The position numbers and the translations under genes were made by a program. DNA of 11,766 nt from Nitrosopumilus sp. BACL13 MAG-121220-bin23. GTDB taxonomy: Archaea > Thermoproteota > Nitrososphaeria > Nitrososphaerales > Nitrosopumilaceae. Every line of letters begins with the position of its first letter. Within the stretch, counting starts at the first letter, position 1. The notes beneath the pieces are model-generated. The model searched no databases. It had not been told where the DNA came from and was given only the letters and a program-made list of their open reading frames with translations. The stretch is taken from assembly GCA_001437625.1 (NCBI GenBank), contig LIAL01000036.1:1-11766 (forward strand), given 5' to 3'. Of this stretch, positions 1-8,303 are shown in pieces.

Positions 1-1508
1 TTTCCCATTCGATGTACTCTGTTGAGGCACATCTTAGGATCGACTACCTCCAGGCTGATAACGCATTGCCTGGAAACCCTTGCGCTTGCGGTGGTATTGT
101 TTCTCACAATACTATGCTGTTACTGCCGCCAAGATCTGCAATAGAAATCGGTCCACAGGACGTCATCGCCCTGCTTCGACCCAATCACTACGCCAACCTA
201 CCACGAATTATCTAATGATAATTATCTAAAGTATCGGTATTTTGCTTTAGCCCCGTCCGTTTTTGAGGCATCCCCCCTCGGCAGGTAAGTTGTTACACAT
301 TTTTTAAAGGATAGCTGCTTCTGAGCTTACCTCCCTGCTGTCTTGGCGAGAACACGCTCTTTCGCTTGACACTTAGCAAAAATTTGGGGACCTTAACTTC
401 AGTCTGGGTTAAACCCCTTTCGGCCATGAGCCTTACGCCACATGAGCCCGTGTGCCTGCTTCTACGATGCGTATCCGTTCGGAGTTTGAATGGAGGGTGA
501 GGGATTTCTCCCCCGCGCCCTTCTATCAGTGCTCTACCGGAAACGCTATCTCCACAAACCACGCCCTGCGAGACGCTTCGGTTGGAACTAGCGAGCGCCA
601 GTCTAGATTGGTTTTTGACCCCTATTCCCAAGTCACAACAACGATTTGCACGTCAGAACGTCTTAAGACCTCCAGGGGGCTTTCGCCCCCCTTCATCTAG
701 CTCAGGAATAGATCGACTGGCTTCTAGCCTAGCCGCCATGACTCTACGCACTTTCACACGCCTCTCCTGACTTCTTACGAAGCTGCGAGAGCTCGGTTTC
801 CCTTCGCCTGCACCTTTGCAGGTTTAAGCTTGCCATGACGGTTAGCTCCTTGGCCCGTGTTTCGAGACGGAACGCGTGACACTGATGATTTGAACATCAA
901 ATCTTCAACTCTATTGCTAGAATCTCTAATCTGAAAAAATCACCTTTCATGCCACGCACGTCTGTAAGTAATAGGTTTCATGCACTTTTCGCCCCCCTTC
1001 CGGGGTACTTTTCAGCTTTCCCTCACGGTACTAGTCCACTATCGGTCTTGAGAAATATTTAGCCTCGGATGCTACTTTCACCCATATTCATTGCCCACTA
1101 CCAAGGACAACTACTCGGGTATGAATAGGACTCTCCACACTTCGCTTACGGGGGTATCACCCTCTATTCCAGAACTTTCCAGATCATTTCAGCTGTGCTT
1201 TAAGATTCCATATTATCATACCAAAACACCACATCTCCCGAAGGATTCAGTTTGGGCTCTTTCCTTTTCGATCGCCTCTACTTGGGAAATCTCTATTGAT
1301 TTCTTTTCCTCGTGGTACTAAGATGCTTCAATTCCCACGGTTCGACTTCCAATACTAATGTACTGGAATACACAAATGTGTAAGATTCTCATTCGGACAT
1401 CTCGGGATCATAGGATGCGTGCGCCTACCCCGAGCTTATCGCAGCTTGCCACGTCCTTCATCTCTTCTCAAGCCTAGCAATCCACCTATTACCGTCTGTA
1501 TAACGGTG
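1..1508 (-). rRNA. 23S ribosomal RNA, 5' half (runs off the left edge)
   Basis: Read on the minus strand, this stretch matches the 5' half of archaeal large-subunit rRNA. The conserved 5' segment with GGTGGAT followed by GATGAAGGACGTGGCAAGC and GCGATAAGC lies at about 1440-1487. Later conserved blocks continue without a break to position 1, where the sequence resembles E. coli 23S at roughly positions 1470-1540. About half of the molecule (some 1.5 kb of roughly 3 kb) is therefore present. The exact 5' end is an estimate: it lies about 20-28 nt before GGTGGAT. No intron or insertion is obvious. Short open frames on both strands here are chance frames inside the rRNA gene. Confidence 0.95.
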
Positions 1509-1656
1509 TATTCAGCCACATATTACACGACTATGCACGACGATCATTGCAAGTCGCCGGTAAGCGACCCACTACATCCTTCATACATCACTTTCGTGAT
1601 GCATTGCATCGATGATTTCAATGTGAACATTATGTACACCCGTACACTTTCCATGT
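1509..1656 (-). other. 16S-23S internal transcribed spacer without tRNA
   Basis: This is the roughly 150-nt stretch between the 16S 3' end and the 23S 5' end. It has no tRNA gene: there is no acceptor or T-arm pattern, and it is too short to hold one beside the processing signals. Euryarchaeal operons often carry tRNA-Ala here, whereas thaumarchaeal operons usually do not. Short hairpins are visible: a 5-bp stem at 1553-1568 (GTCGC/GCGAC) and a 5-bp stem at about 1587-1601 (CATCA/TGATG). The part nearest 16S holds one arm of the 16S processing helix, listed separately. Both boundaries are accurate only to a few bases. Confidence 0.85.
1620..1643 (-). other. 16S processing stem, 3' (spacer) arm
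   Basis: In the transcript this 24-nt segment can pair without interruption to 3194-3217 in the 16S leader. The pairing includes 15 consecutive Watson-Crick pairs (1621-1635 with 3202-3216) and three G-U wobbles in the flanks. The two arms enclose the whole 16S gene, as expected for the archaeal pre-16S processing stem cut by the tRNA splicing endonuclease. I cannot place an unambiguous bulge-helix-bulge cleavage motif, although a 3-nt bulge on the leader side followed by 5 bp lies next to the helix. Confidence 0.75.
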
Positions 1657-3129
<1,473 letters not shown>

Positions 3130-3162
3130 TCTGAATAATTTTCTTTTTGGTCTTGATTATTG

Positions 3163-3178
3163 AAGTACAATTGTACTT
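3163..3178. repeat. 16-bp perfect palindrome in the rRNA leader
   Basis: The 16 bases AAGTACAATTGTACTT equal their own reverse complement. In the leader RNA this can fold as a 6-bp stem (AAGUAC/GUACUU) with an AAUU loop. It lies between the processing helix and the 16S 5' end, about 34 nt from the mature end. It could be a maturation or antitermination signal; this is inference. Confidence 0.7.
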
Positions 3179-3193
3179 GTATATTTGGAATTG

Positions 3194-3217
3194 ACGGATG
3201 CACATAATGTTCACATC
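3194..3217 (-). other. 16S processing stem, 5' (leader) arm
   Basis: This is the partner of the spacer arm at 1620-1643, giving a 24-bp helix with three G-U pairs around a 15-bp perfect core. It lies about 65 nt before the 16S 5' end. On its outer side a 3-nt leader bulge and a further 5-bp pairing (GAAAU with AUUUC) are possible. Confidence 0.75.
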
Positions 3218-3356
3218 TCAGAAATGATTTCACAATCAAATCCTCATTCTTGTATGCGTAAATGGAGGCCCATGAATCACAAAGTGGCATATTGCCATAC
3301 TTCATCACGAGCGCCGCCTATTGCTTTACGTATGCAGAATCCGATAATTGAAGAAT

Positions 3357-3367
3357 CCATATAAACC
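3357..3367 (-). promoter_or_regulatory. Probable rRNA operon promoter (TATA box)
   Basis: On the minus strand this reads GGTTTATATGG, a strong archaeal TATA box and the best one upstream of 16S. Transcription would start about 25 nt downstream, near 3335. Between the TATA box and that start, the heptamer AGAATCC (plus strand) occurs twice, 16 nt apart. The rest of the gap to the next gene (3368-3516) is AT-rich and holds nothing else I can support apart from a weak TATA box for the aminotransferase gene. Confidence 0.6.
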
Positions 3368-3479
3368 ATGCGTGAAATTATGCCTGATCGATTCAAAAAT
3401 AGCAAAAATTAGAATGGATTTTTATCAAAAATGCCTTAAAACATAACGATCAAAAAAGGATATGACTAAAAGATCTATG

Positions 3480-3490
3480 TTAATTAAAAT
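3480..3490 (+). promoter_or_regulatory. Possible TATA box of the aminotransferase gene
   Basis: TTTAATTAAAA is centred about 31 nt before the TTG start at 3517. This is slightly farther than the 23-29 nt seen for other genes in the window, so either a leader of a few bases exists or the box is not the functional one. No Shine-Dalgarno motif is visible before the start. Confidence 0.35.
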
Positions 3491-3516
3491 CATAGTAAGT
3501 TTTTGACAGATCAGTT

Positions 3517-4806
3517 TTGGATCACATAAAAAACTACAAGCAAAAAACACCTGGATCTGCAAAAATATTTTCAAAGTCATTAAAATTTCACGTTAATGGT
3601 GTTTCTCACAACATAAGATTTTACGATCCATATCCATTTGTGGTTAAATCATCTTTGGGAAAAAATTTACGAGATGTTGATGATAACAAGTATACAGATT
3701 ATTGGATGGGTCATTGGTCTTTGATATTAGGACATGGTCAAAAAAATGTTAAAGAGTCAATTAAAAAACAAATTGAAAAAAGTTGGATGTATGGAACAGT
3801 AAATGAACAGACAATAAAATTATCAGAATTAATTTCAAAAGCAGTTCCGGTTGCAGAAAAAATTAGATACGTAACATCAGGTACAGAGGCTACAATGTAT
3901 GCAGTTAGATTAGCACGTTCAGTTACAGGTAAGAAAATAATTGCAAAGATAGACGGAGGATGGCACGGATACACATCAGATTTACTAAAAAGTGTAAACT
4001 GGCCATTTAAAGAATCAGAAAGTAGTGGAACAGTAAATGATGAAAAAATTGTTTCTATACCGTATAATAATTTAGAAGGTTCATTAAAAATATTAAAAAA
4101 ACATTCAAAAAATCTTGCAGGAGTTATCATTGAACCAGTTTTAGGTGGAGGGGGATGTATACCAGCAACAAAAGAATATCTCAAAGGTATTCAAGAATTT
4201 GTTCATAAAAATAAATCATTATTTATTTTAGATGAAATAGTTACAGGTTTTAGATTTAGATACGGATGTTTGTATCCAACTATGAAATTAGATCCAGACA
4301 TAGTAACATTAGGAAAAATAACTGGAGGAGGAATGGCAATTGGAGTCATATGTGGTAAAAAAGAAATCATGGAGCATGCAGATACAACAGGTAAGAAAAA
4401 ATCTGAAAGAGCATATATTGGTGGAGGCACGTTTTCAGCAAATCCAACATCGATGACATCAGGATATGCTACACTAAATTATTTGAAAACAAACAAATCA
4501 ACATATTCAAAAATTAACGCATTAGGAGACCACACAAGAAAAGAACTTGAAAAAGTATTTGAGGGTAAAGTAATTGTGACAGGTAAGGGTTCATTATTTA
4601 TGACTCATTTTGTAAAAAATGGGATTACAGAGATAACAAATTCAACAGATGTTGCCAAATGTGATTCAGAAATGTTACAAAAATATCATTTTAAAATGAT
4701 TTCCAAAGATGGAATATTTTTCCTACCAGGTAAACTAGGAGCTATATCCATTAGTCATTCCAAAGAAGATATTAAAAAAATGATTTCAGCTTCAGAGAAT
4801 TTCTAA
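3517..4806 (+). CDS. Class III PLP aminotransferase, glutamate-1-semialdehyde aminomutase-like
   Basis: The 429-aa product is a fold-type I, PLP-dependent class III aminotransferase, probably cytosolic. Visible motifs are SGTEAT (121-126, cofactor phosphate binding), WHGY (149-152), LDEIVTGFR (238-246, with the PLP aspartate D239), LGKITGGGMAIG (265-276, with K267 as the Schiff-base lysine) and GGTFSANP (303-310). Length and the C-terminal SISHSKEDI match the HemL family. Several HemL-specific positions differ, however. The N-terminal SPVR motif is absent, YHGH is WHGY, GTLSGNP is GTFSANP, and the FEAGFMSVAHS-type segment with the conserved glutamate reads LGAISISHS. The natural reaction may therefore not be 5-aminolevulinate formation. 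It starts with TTG; no nearby in-frame ATG precedes it, and the N-terminus aligns with the family. It is convergent with the next gene, with an 11-nt gap. Confidence 0.85.
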   Translation: MDHIKNYKQKTPGSAKIFSKSLKFHVNGVSHNIRFYDPYPFVVKSSLGKNLRDVDDNKYTDYWMGHWSLILGHGQKNVKESIKKQIEKSWMYGTVNEQTIKLSELISKAVPVAEKIRYVTSGTEATMYAVRLARSVTGKKIIAKIDGGWHGYTSDLLKSVNWPFKESESSGTVNDEKIVSIPYNNLEGSLKILKKHSKNLAGVIIEPVLGGGGCIPATKEYLKGIQEFVHKNKSLFILDEIVTGFRFRYGCLYPTMKLDPDIVTLGKITGGGMAIGVICGKKEIMEHADTTGKKKSERAYIGGGTFSANPTSMTSGYATLNYLKTNKSTYSKINALGDHTRKELEKVFEGKVIVTGKGSLFMTHFVKNGITEITNSTDVAKCDSEMLQKYHFKMISKDGIFFLPGKLGAISISHSKEDIKKMISASENF

Positions 4807-4817
4807 AAATAAAATAA

Positions 4818-5171
4818 TCATAAATCAGATTTATTTTTCCAAGAAATTAATTGATTAAAAATATCTATAAAATTATCCCCCCTTATAGTAATATGAACAT
4901 GAGCAAAGACATTCTCAAATTGAGATTCAAAAATAATAGTACATTCTTCTTTAAAAAAAGGTACAGAAATTCCAATTTTTTGTAAAGAAGAAAATTTGAA
5001 ATTTTCAATCTGAATAATATCATAATCAATAATAATTTCTTTTTTGTTAGAATTTTTATTAATTGAAACATCAAGTTTTTGTTGTAAAGAATCAGACCAA
5101 ATAGGAGAATCCTTAGGCCAATGATGTACAAACACTTTATCAGCTAAATAATGCATTTGAGAATCAGTCAA
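4818..5171 (-). CDS. Hypothetical protein, 117 aa
   Basis: I do not recognise this protein. It is soluble, has no signal peptide or membrane segment, and appears mixed alpha/beta, with histidines and tryptophans near the N-terminus (HHWP at 16-19, FAHVHITI at 89-96). The start used here is TTG; an ATG five codons later (5156) is an equally plausible start. It lies 71 nt downstream of the 73-aa gene on the same strand, so the two may be co-transcribed. Its stop faces the aminotransferase stop with an 11-nt gap. Codon use and base composition resemble the neighbours, which supports a real gene. An 82-codon frame overlapping it on the same strand is a shadow rich in leucine and lysine. Confidence 0.6.
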   Translation of the reverse strand: MTDSQMHYLADKVFVHHWPKDSPIWSDSLQQKLDVSINKNSNKKEIIIDYDIIQIENFKFSSLQKIGISVPFFKEECTIIFESQFENVFAHVHITIRGDNFIDIFNQLISWKNKSDL

Positions 5172-5242
5172 TAATTAAAACAAAAACTAAATCAAATTAA
5201 GGGTTTGTTGTCAAATCAGTTAAACATACTTAGGCACAAATA

Positions 5243-5464
5243 TTATTTTTTAACAAGTAAAGTTACAACAATTTCAGTTTGGTCATTATCAAGGTCATCA
5301 TCAAACGTGATTTTTTTATCCACAAGTTTGTATTCTTCAATTAAAGAACCATATTCACTGAATCTTCTAACCAGTTTGCTTTGTGGAAGAACAACTACAT
5401 CACCAGCGTTATGATATGTTTCAACCAATTCGCCATTTTTTATTATAATTTTCAATCTATTCAC
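5243..5464 (-). CDS. Hypothetical protein, 73 aa
   Basis: I do not recognise this small protein. It begins with GTG and appears mostly beta-strand: hydrophobic and polar residues alternate at LKIIIKNGELVE and at TEIVVTLLVKK, and the middle is acidic (DDDLDND). There is no signal peptide, membrane span or metal motif. A TATA-like element (TTTATATT on the minus strand, about 5481-5488) lies just upstream, at a spacing that would give little or no leader. The 117-aa gene follows 71 nt downstream on the same strand. The frame on the opposite strand (5205-5414) is a shadow. Confidence 0.55.
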   Translation of the reverse strand: MNRLKIIIKNGELVETYHNAGDVVVLPQSKLVRRFSEYGSLIEEYKLVDKKITFDDDLDNDQTEIVVTLLVKK

Positions 5465-5585
5465 TAATGTAAAATCAAATATAAAAAGTAGATTATATTA
5501 CAATATACAAAAATTTTAAAACTTATTCAATACAAGAAATAGGTAATTAATCCAAAAAGATGGAGTATTTAGAAAATTCTTCAGA

Positions 5586-5598
5586 TTTTTATAAAATA
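5586..5598 (+). promoter_or_regulatory. TATA box before the 39-aa small gene
   Basis: TTTTTATAAAATA is one of the best TATA boxes in the window. The core TTTATAAAA (5588-5596) is centred 23 nt before the ATG at 5615, the spacing expected for a leaderless archaeal mRNA. It probably also drives the TPR gene downstream, which has no TATA box of its own. Confidence 0.6.
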
Positions 5599-5614
5599 AC
5601 AATTACAGCAACTC

Positions 5615-5734
5615 ATGGAAAAGAAAAAAGAAGGAAAGGAAGCACATGCCACTGAAGATCCAACAGACACTTATGCAAAAAAACAAGAAGACATGGTAAA
5701 AGAGGCAATTAAAAAATTCAAATCGCAGAATTAA
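5615..5734 (+). CDS. Small charged protein, 39 aa
   Basis: This short ORF runs from ATG to TAA and encodes a 39-aa, lysine- and glutamate-rich peptide. It starts MEKKKEGKEAHATEDPTDTY and ends with an amphipathic helix-like segment (VKEAIKKFKSQN, 28-39). There is no cysteine or tryptophan and no hydrophobic core, so it is either disordered or folds on a partner. It is supported by a strong TATA box at leaderless spacing and by its position 37 nt before the TPR gene on the same strand, suggesting an operon. I do not recognise the family. An overlapping frame beginning at 5560 has no promoter at the right distance and is less likely. Confidence 0.6.
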   Translation: MEKKKEGKEAHATEDPTDTYAKKQEDMVKEAIKKFKSQN

Positions 5735-5771
5735 ACTAAACTTTCATTAGCAATGTGATTTTGATAAAAAT

Positions 5772-6593
5772 ATGGGATTATTTAGTTCAAAAAAAAATCC
5801 AGAAGACATGAAATATGATGCAATGGCAATGATGGAGAAAAATCAACCAAAAGCAGCAATATCATTATTTAATAAAATTCTAAAACAAAATCCGGTAGAC
5901 ACGGATGTATTGTTTAACAAAGGATTGGCATTGAATAAAATAAGAAAATACAGTGATGCAATTACATGTTTTGACAAAATATTAGAAACTAATTCAAAAG
6001 ACGCTCAAGCATTGAATAACAAAGGTATTGCAATGGCAGAAAATGGAAATATTCAGGCAGCAGCAGAATGCTATGACATGGCAATTGAAGCAAACCCAAA
6101 ACACGCAGCATCATATTTTAACAAAGGAGTACTATTAGACAAACTTCAAGAACATGAAGAGGCACTAGTTGCATTAGAAAAAGCAATTTCCACAGATCCA
6201 AGAAAACCAAATGCAATGGTCTACAAAGGAATTGTTTTAGGAAAAATGAAAAAACATGAAGAGGCACTACATTGTTTTCAAAATATTTGTAAAAAATATC
6301 CAAACAACCAAGACGCATTTTTTCAAAAAGGAATACAATTGGCAGAATTAGGAAAACATGAAGAGGCACTAGATGTGTTTGATGAAATTCTAAAAAAATA
6401 TAAAGATAATGTAAATGTAATTTATGCAAAATCTAGAAGTAAGGCAGCGTTAGAAAAATATCCAGAGGCACTAGAATTACTAAAACAAGCAATTTCAAGA
6501 AATCCAAAGATAATTCGTACGTGGGCAAAAGAAGAACCAATATTTACAAAACTACACAGTAATGATAAATTTAGAGCGTTAGTAAAACTATAA
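5772..6593 (+). CDS. Tetratricopeptide repeat (TPR) protein, 273 aa
   Basis: The product is almost entirely TPR units of 34 residues, seven of them ending at about residues 41, 75, 109, 143, 177, 211 and 245. Each shows the usual pattern: a small residue at position 8, alanine at 20 and proline at the end (KQNP, EANP, STDP, SRNP). The last segment (about 250-273, EEPIFTKLHSNDKFRALVKL) resembles the capping stretch often found after TPR arrays. Such proteins are scaffolds for protein-protein contacts. There is no signal peptide, membrane span or catalytic domain, so the partner is unknown. It starts at ATG 5772 (MGLFSSKK). No TATA box or clear Shine-Dalgarno motif precedes it, which suggests co-transcription with the 39-aa gene. 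Its stop overlaps the stop of the opposite gene by 6 bp. Confidence 0.92.
   Translation: MGLFSSKKNPEDMKYDAMAMMEKNQPKAAISLFNKILKQNPVDTDVLFNKGLALNKIRKYSDAITCFDKILETNSKDAQALNNKGIAMAENGNIQAAAECYDMAIEANPKHAASYFNKGVLLDKLQEHEEALVALEKAISTDPRKPNAMVYKGIVLGKMKKHEEALHCFQNICKKYPNNQDAFFQKGIQLAELGKHEEALDVFDEILKKYKDNVNVIYAKSRSKAALEKYPEALELLKQAISRNPKIIRTWAKEEPIFTKLHSNDKFRALVKL
6151..6473 (+). repeat. Four 102-bp-spaced near-identical DNA repeats inside the TPR gene
   Basis: The 17-mer AACATGAAGAGGCACTA occurs identically at 6151-6167, 6253-6269 and 6355-6371, exactly 102 bp (34 codons) apart. The last ten bases (AGAGGCACTA) occur again at 6464-6473 in the same register. It encodes the HEEAL segment of successive TPR units. 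Synonymous positions are also identical, although flanking codons have diverged. Confidence 0.9.
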
Positions 6594-7316
6594 AATTTTG
6601 TTACGTACAGCGTCTATTCTAATTATAGCAATTTTCTTTTTCGGTCCAATTAATCTTGCCTCATAAATTGGAACATATACCTCGCTAATTTCACGCAATA
6701 CAAATTCTTCTTCAAGTTTTCGCACATCATCTTTCAAAGGCTTTTTTAAAAAGGATTGAAGTTTTTCAATGGCATCATCATAAGTAAATTCAGTTTTTTT
6801 TACATTTGCTAAATTTTTTTCTAGTATTTGATTTGGATAATTTTCAGTTGTTTTTGAATTTAATTTAAAAGGAAATTTAATTTCCCTCCCATGATGATCA
6901 AATGCCAATTCATTCTCATTTTCAACAAATACATGTTCTTCTAATTTTAAATTAATTTTATTTTTACCACGTTTTCCAACAATAGTTTTTTTAAAATTAG
7001 ACTTAGTTTGAACTGGAAAAACACCGCCTCCCAAAACAATCTCAGATACGTTGGAATCAACAGAAATAGAATGAGTTGCGGCTCTAAAATAATTTGCCAC
7101 ATATTTACCAGAAATATTCAAGATGCACTCATAGTATAATTTCATAGAATGTATGTGAATATCGCTATTTTTTGGACGTGAAAGTAGAGATTTAAACAAA
7201 GAAGATTTCTTATCTTCAATAATTTCCAGTACTTCATTTTCATCAATTTTTTTACGTAAAACTATTATTTTTGGATCAAAATTCTTTTTCAAAACTAACC
7301 AAGCTATACAAGTCAT
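6588..7316 (-). CDS. Hypothetical protein, 242 aa
   Basis: I do not recognise this protein. It starts at ATG 7316 (MTCIAWLVLKK) and appears soluble, mixed alpha/beta and lysine-rich. Segments that stand out are YYECILNISGKYVANYF (61-77), a glycine turn VLGGGVFPVQ (94-103), FDHHGREIKFPF (139-150), a charged helical stretch (about 178-212) and a beta-rich tail, VYVPIYEARLIGPKKKIAIIRID (213-235). The tail looks like a small beta domain; no metal or nucleotide motif is present. A TATA-like element (7336-7347, minus strand) is centred about 25 nt before the start, fitting a leaderless mRNA. The stop overlaps the TPR gene stop by 6 bp in convergent orientation. It is divergent from the cupin gene, sharing a 112-bp intergenic region. 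Confidence 0.7.
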   Translation of the reverse strand: MTCIAWLVLKKNFDPKIIVLRKKIDENEVLEIIEDKKSSLFKSLLSRPKNSDIHIHSMKLYYECILNISGKYVANYFRAATHSISVDSNVSEIVLGGGVFPVQTKSNFKKTIVGKRGKNKINLKLEEHVFVENENELAFDHHGREIKFPFKLNSKTTENYPNQILEKNLANVKKTEFTYDDAIEKLQSFLKKPLKDDVRKLEEEFVLREISEVYVPIYEARLIGPKKKIAIIRIDAVRNKIL

Positions 7317-7335
7317 CGTATTAAACCAATTCTAA

Positions 7336-7347
7336 TTTAAAAATAAA
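7336..7347 (-). promoter_or_regulatory. TATA box of the 242-aa gene
   Basis: On the minus strand this reads TTTATTTTTAAA, centred about 25 nt before the ATG at 7316. The spacing fits a leaderless transcript. Confidence 0.45.
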
Positions 7348-7374
7348 GAGAGGATATTTTAAAAATAAGAGTAT

Positions 7375-7384
7375 CTATAAAATA
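7375..7384 (+). promoter_or_regulatory. TATA box of the cupin pair
   Basis: CTATAAAATA lies about 49 nt before the ATG at 7429, so transcription would begin near 7405 and leave a leader of about 24 nt. A GGAG (7405-7408) at the start of that leader is about 20 nt from the ATG, too far for normal Shine-Dalgarno use. Confidence 0.5.
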
Positions 7385-7414
7385 AAAATCCCAAAGAAAG
7401 AAAAGGAGCTAATT

Positions 7415-7429
7415 TCTATTAAAAATAGA
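7415..7429. repeat. Inverted repeat at the cupin start codon
   Basis: TCTATT-AAA-AATAGA is a perfect 6-bp inverted repeat with a 3-nt spacer, and its last base is the A of the start codon. It could be an operator half-site pair or a weak hairpin over the start. It is AT-rich, so chance is possible. Confidence 0.35.
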
Positions 7430-7884
7430 TGAAGAAATCAAACATTAATGGACATGCAGATAAAAGAAAAGTTAACCCAGAATGGTTTACAGATAAAACA
7501 TGGATGAAAGTCCTTTCAGAGAAAATTAAATCAAAGGATCAAGATATTTATCATGTACATTTTGAAAATGGTTCTAGAACTAAACTTCATTTTCACAATG
7601 GGAATCAAGTTTTAATGGCAGTAAAAGGAAAAGGTAGTCTAGAACTTTTTAAAAAATTTGGTTCAAAAAAAACAGAATTTAAAATTAAAAGAATTGAAAG
7701 AATTAGTCTTAATGAGGGTGACATTGTACACATCCCAGCAAAAACATTCCACACTCATGGATCAATTAATAAAAATAAAGAATTTTCACACATTGCAATC
7801 AACATGTTGCCTAAAAAAAATTCAACGTACAAAACAACATGGTATGAATCAGATTTTAAAAATAAAGTAACAAAAATTATTTAA
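7429..7884 (+). CDS. Single-domain cupin, mandelonitrile-lyase-like metal site
   Basis: This is a 151-aa cupin with both conserved motifs. Motif 1 is at 49-70 (GSRTKLHFHNGNQVLMAVKG), with H54, H56 and Q60. Motif 2 is at 96-111 (EGDIVHIPAKTFHTHG), with H108. The glutamine at the usual glutamate position, together with the following HIAIN (121-125), matches the bacterial cupin family that includes manganese-dependent hydroxynitrile lyases and TM1459-like proteins, where His, His, Gln, His bind the metal. The substrate is unknown; fold and metal site are clear, reaction is not. It is cytosolic, with no signal peptide. ATG 7429 directly follows an in-frame TAG, so the start cannot lie upstream. 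The next cupin begins 5 nt after its stop, so they form an operon. Confidence 0.85.
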   Translation: MKKSNINGHADKRKVNPEWFTDKTWMKVLSEKIKSKDQDIYHVHFENGSRTKLHFHNGNQVLMAVKGKGSLELFKKFGSKKTEFKIKRIERISLNEGDIVHIPAKTFHTHGSINKNKEFSHIAINMLPKKNSTYKTTWYESDFKNKVTKII

Positions 7885-7889
7885 AAACA

Positions 7890-8255
7890 ATGTCAATAAA
7901 ACAAAATTCAAAAATAGATTTTATTGAAGGTAGTGAGGGAGTAAAAATCAAAGAGTTCTTTAATCCAAATAATACATCAAATCAGATCAATTACAGTATA
8001 GCACAATGTTCATTAGATATTGGAAAGAAAACTAAACTTCATAAAATTAAGTCATCTGAAATATACTATATTTTAGAAGGTAAAGGAAATTTGAAAATAG
8101 ATGAAGAAATATTTTGTTTAGAAAAAAATGATTCAGCACATGTTCCACCAAATTCAAAACAATTTATTGAAAATATTGGATCAGAAAATTTACGTTTTTT
8201 ATGCATTGTAGAACCAGCATGGAAAGCAGAAGACGATGAAATTTTAGAAGAATAA
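7890..8255 (+). CDS. Single-domain cupin with altered metal ligands
   Basis: This is a 121-aa cupin. Motif 1 (TKLHKIKSSEIYYILEGKG, 48-66) keeps H51 and E57 but has K53 where the second histidine normally sits. Motif 2 (KNDSAHVPPNSKQFIEN, 79-95) has Q91 where the last histidine is expected; H84 is not at the ligand position. Only two of the four usual ligands remain, so metal binding may be weak, altered or lost, and the protein may be a ligand-binding or structural partner. The tail VEPAWKAEDDEI (107-118) resembles the C-terminus of archaeal cupins ending PxWxxxDE. It starts 5 nt after the preceding cupin without a Shine-Dalgarno motif, suggesting translational coupling. The two cupins are only distantly similar in sequence. 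Confidence 0.85.
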   Translation: MSIKQNSKIDFIEGSEGVKIKEFFNPNNTSNQINYSIAQCSLDIGKKTKLHKIKSSEIYYILEGKGNLKIDEEIFCLEKNDSAHVPPNSKQFIENIGSENLRFLCIVEPAWKAEDDEILEE

Positions 8256-8271
8256 TACATTATACGAGTAA

Positions 8272-8280
8272 TTATTTTTA
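8272..8280 (+). promoter_or_regulatory. TATA box of the J-domain/ferredoxin gene
   Basis: TTATTTTTA is centred 28 nt before the ATG at 8304, fitting a leaderless mRNA separate from the cupin operon. Confidence 0.4.
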
Positions 8281-8303
8281 ACATATGTGCAATTAGAAGT
8301 ATT

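Larger units (their letters stand above)
3130..3335 (-). other. rRNA operon 5' leader
   Basis: This is the transcribed leader between the predicted start of transcription (near 3333-3336) and 16S, about 205 nt. It contains the 5' arm of the 16S processing helix and a perfect 16-bp palindrome, both listed separately. The 62-codon open frame inside it has no domain and overlaps the 16S 5' end, so it is not treated as a gene. The transcription start is inferred only from the TATA position. Confidence 0.6.

Noticed and set aside
1509..1656. tRNA gene in the 16S-23S spacer
   Set aside because: No cloverleaf, GTTC-type T-loop or CCA-like acceptor pairing is visible.
3368..3412. 14-codon ORF starting at ATG 3368 on the plus strand
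   Set aside because: It overlaps the area just upstream of the rRNA TATA box, has no promoter at a sensible distance and is too short to judge.
5560..5655. 31-codon ORF starting at ATG 5560
   Set aside because: It overlaps the 39-aa gene in another frame and ends in an odd basic stretch; the TATA box at 5588-5596 lies inside it and fits the 5615 start.
7415..7429. Inverted repeat at the cupin start as a riboswitch or operator
   Set aside because: It is only 6 bp, made mostly of A and T, and not supported by any other copy in the window; kept only as a weak repeat.
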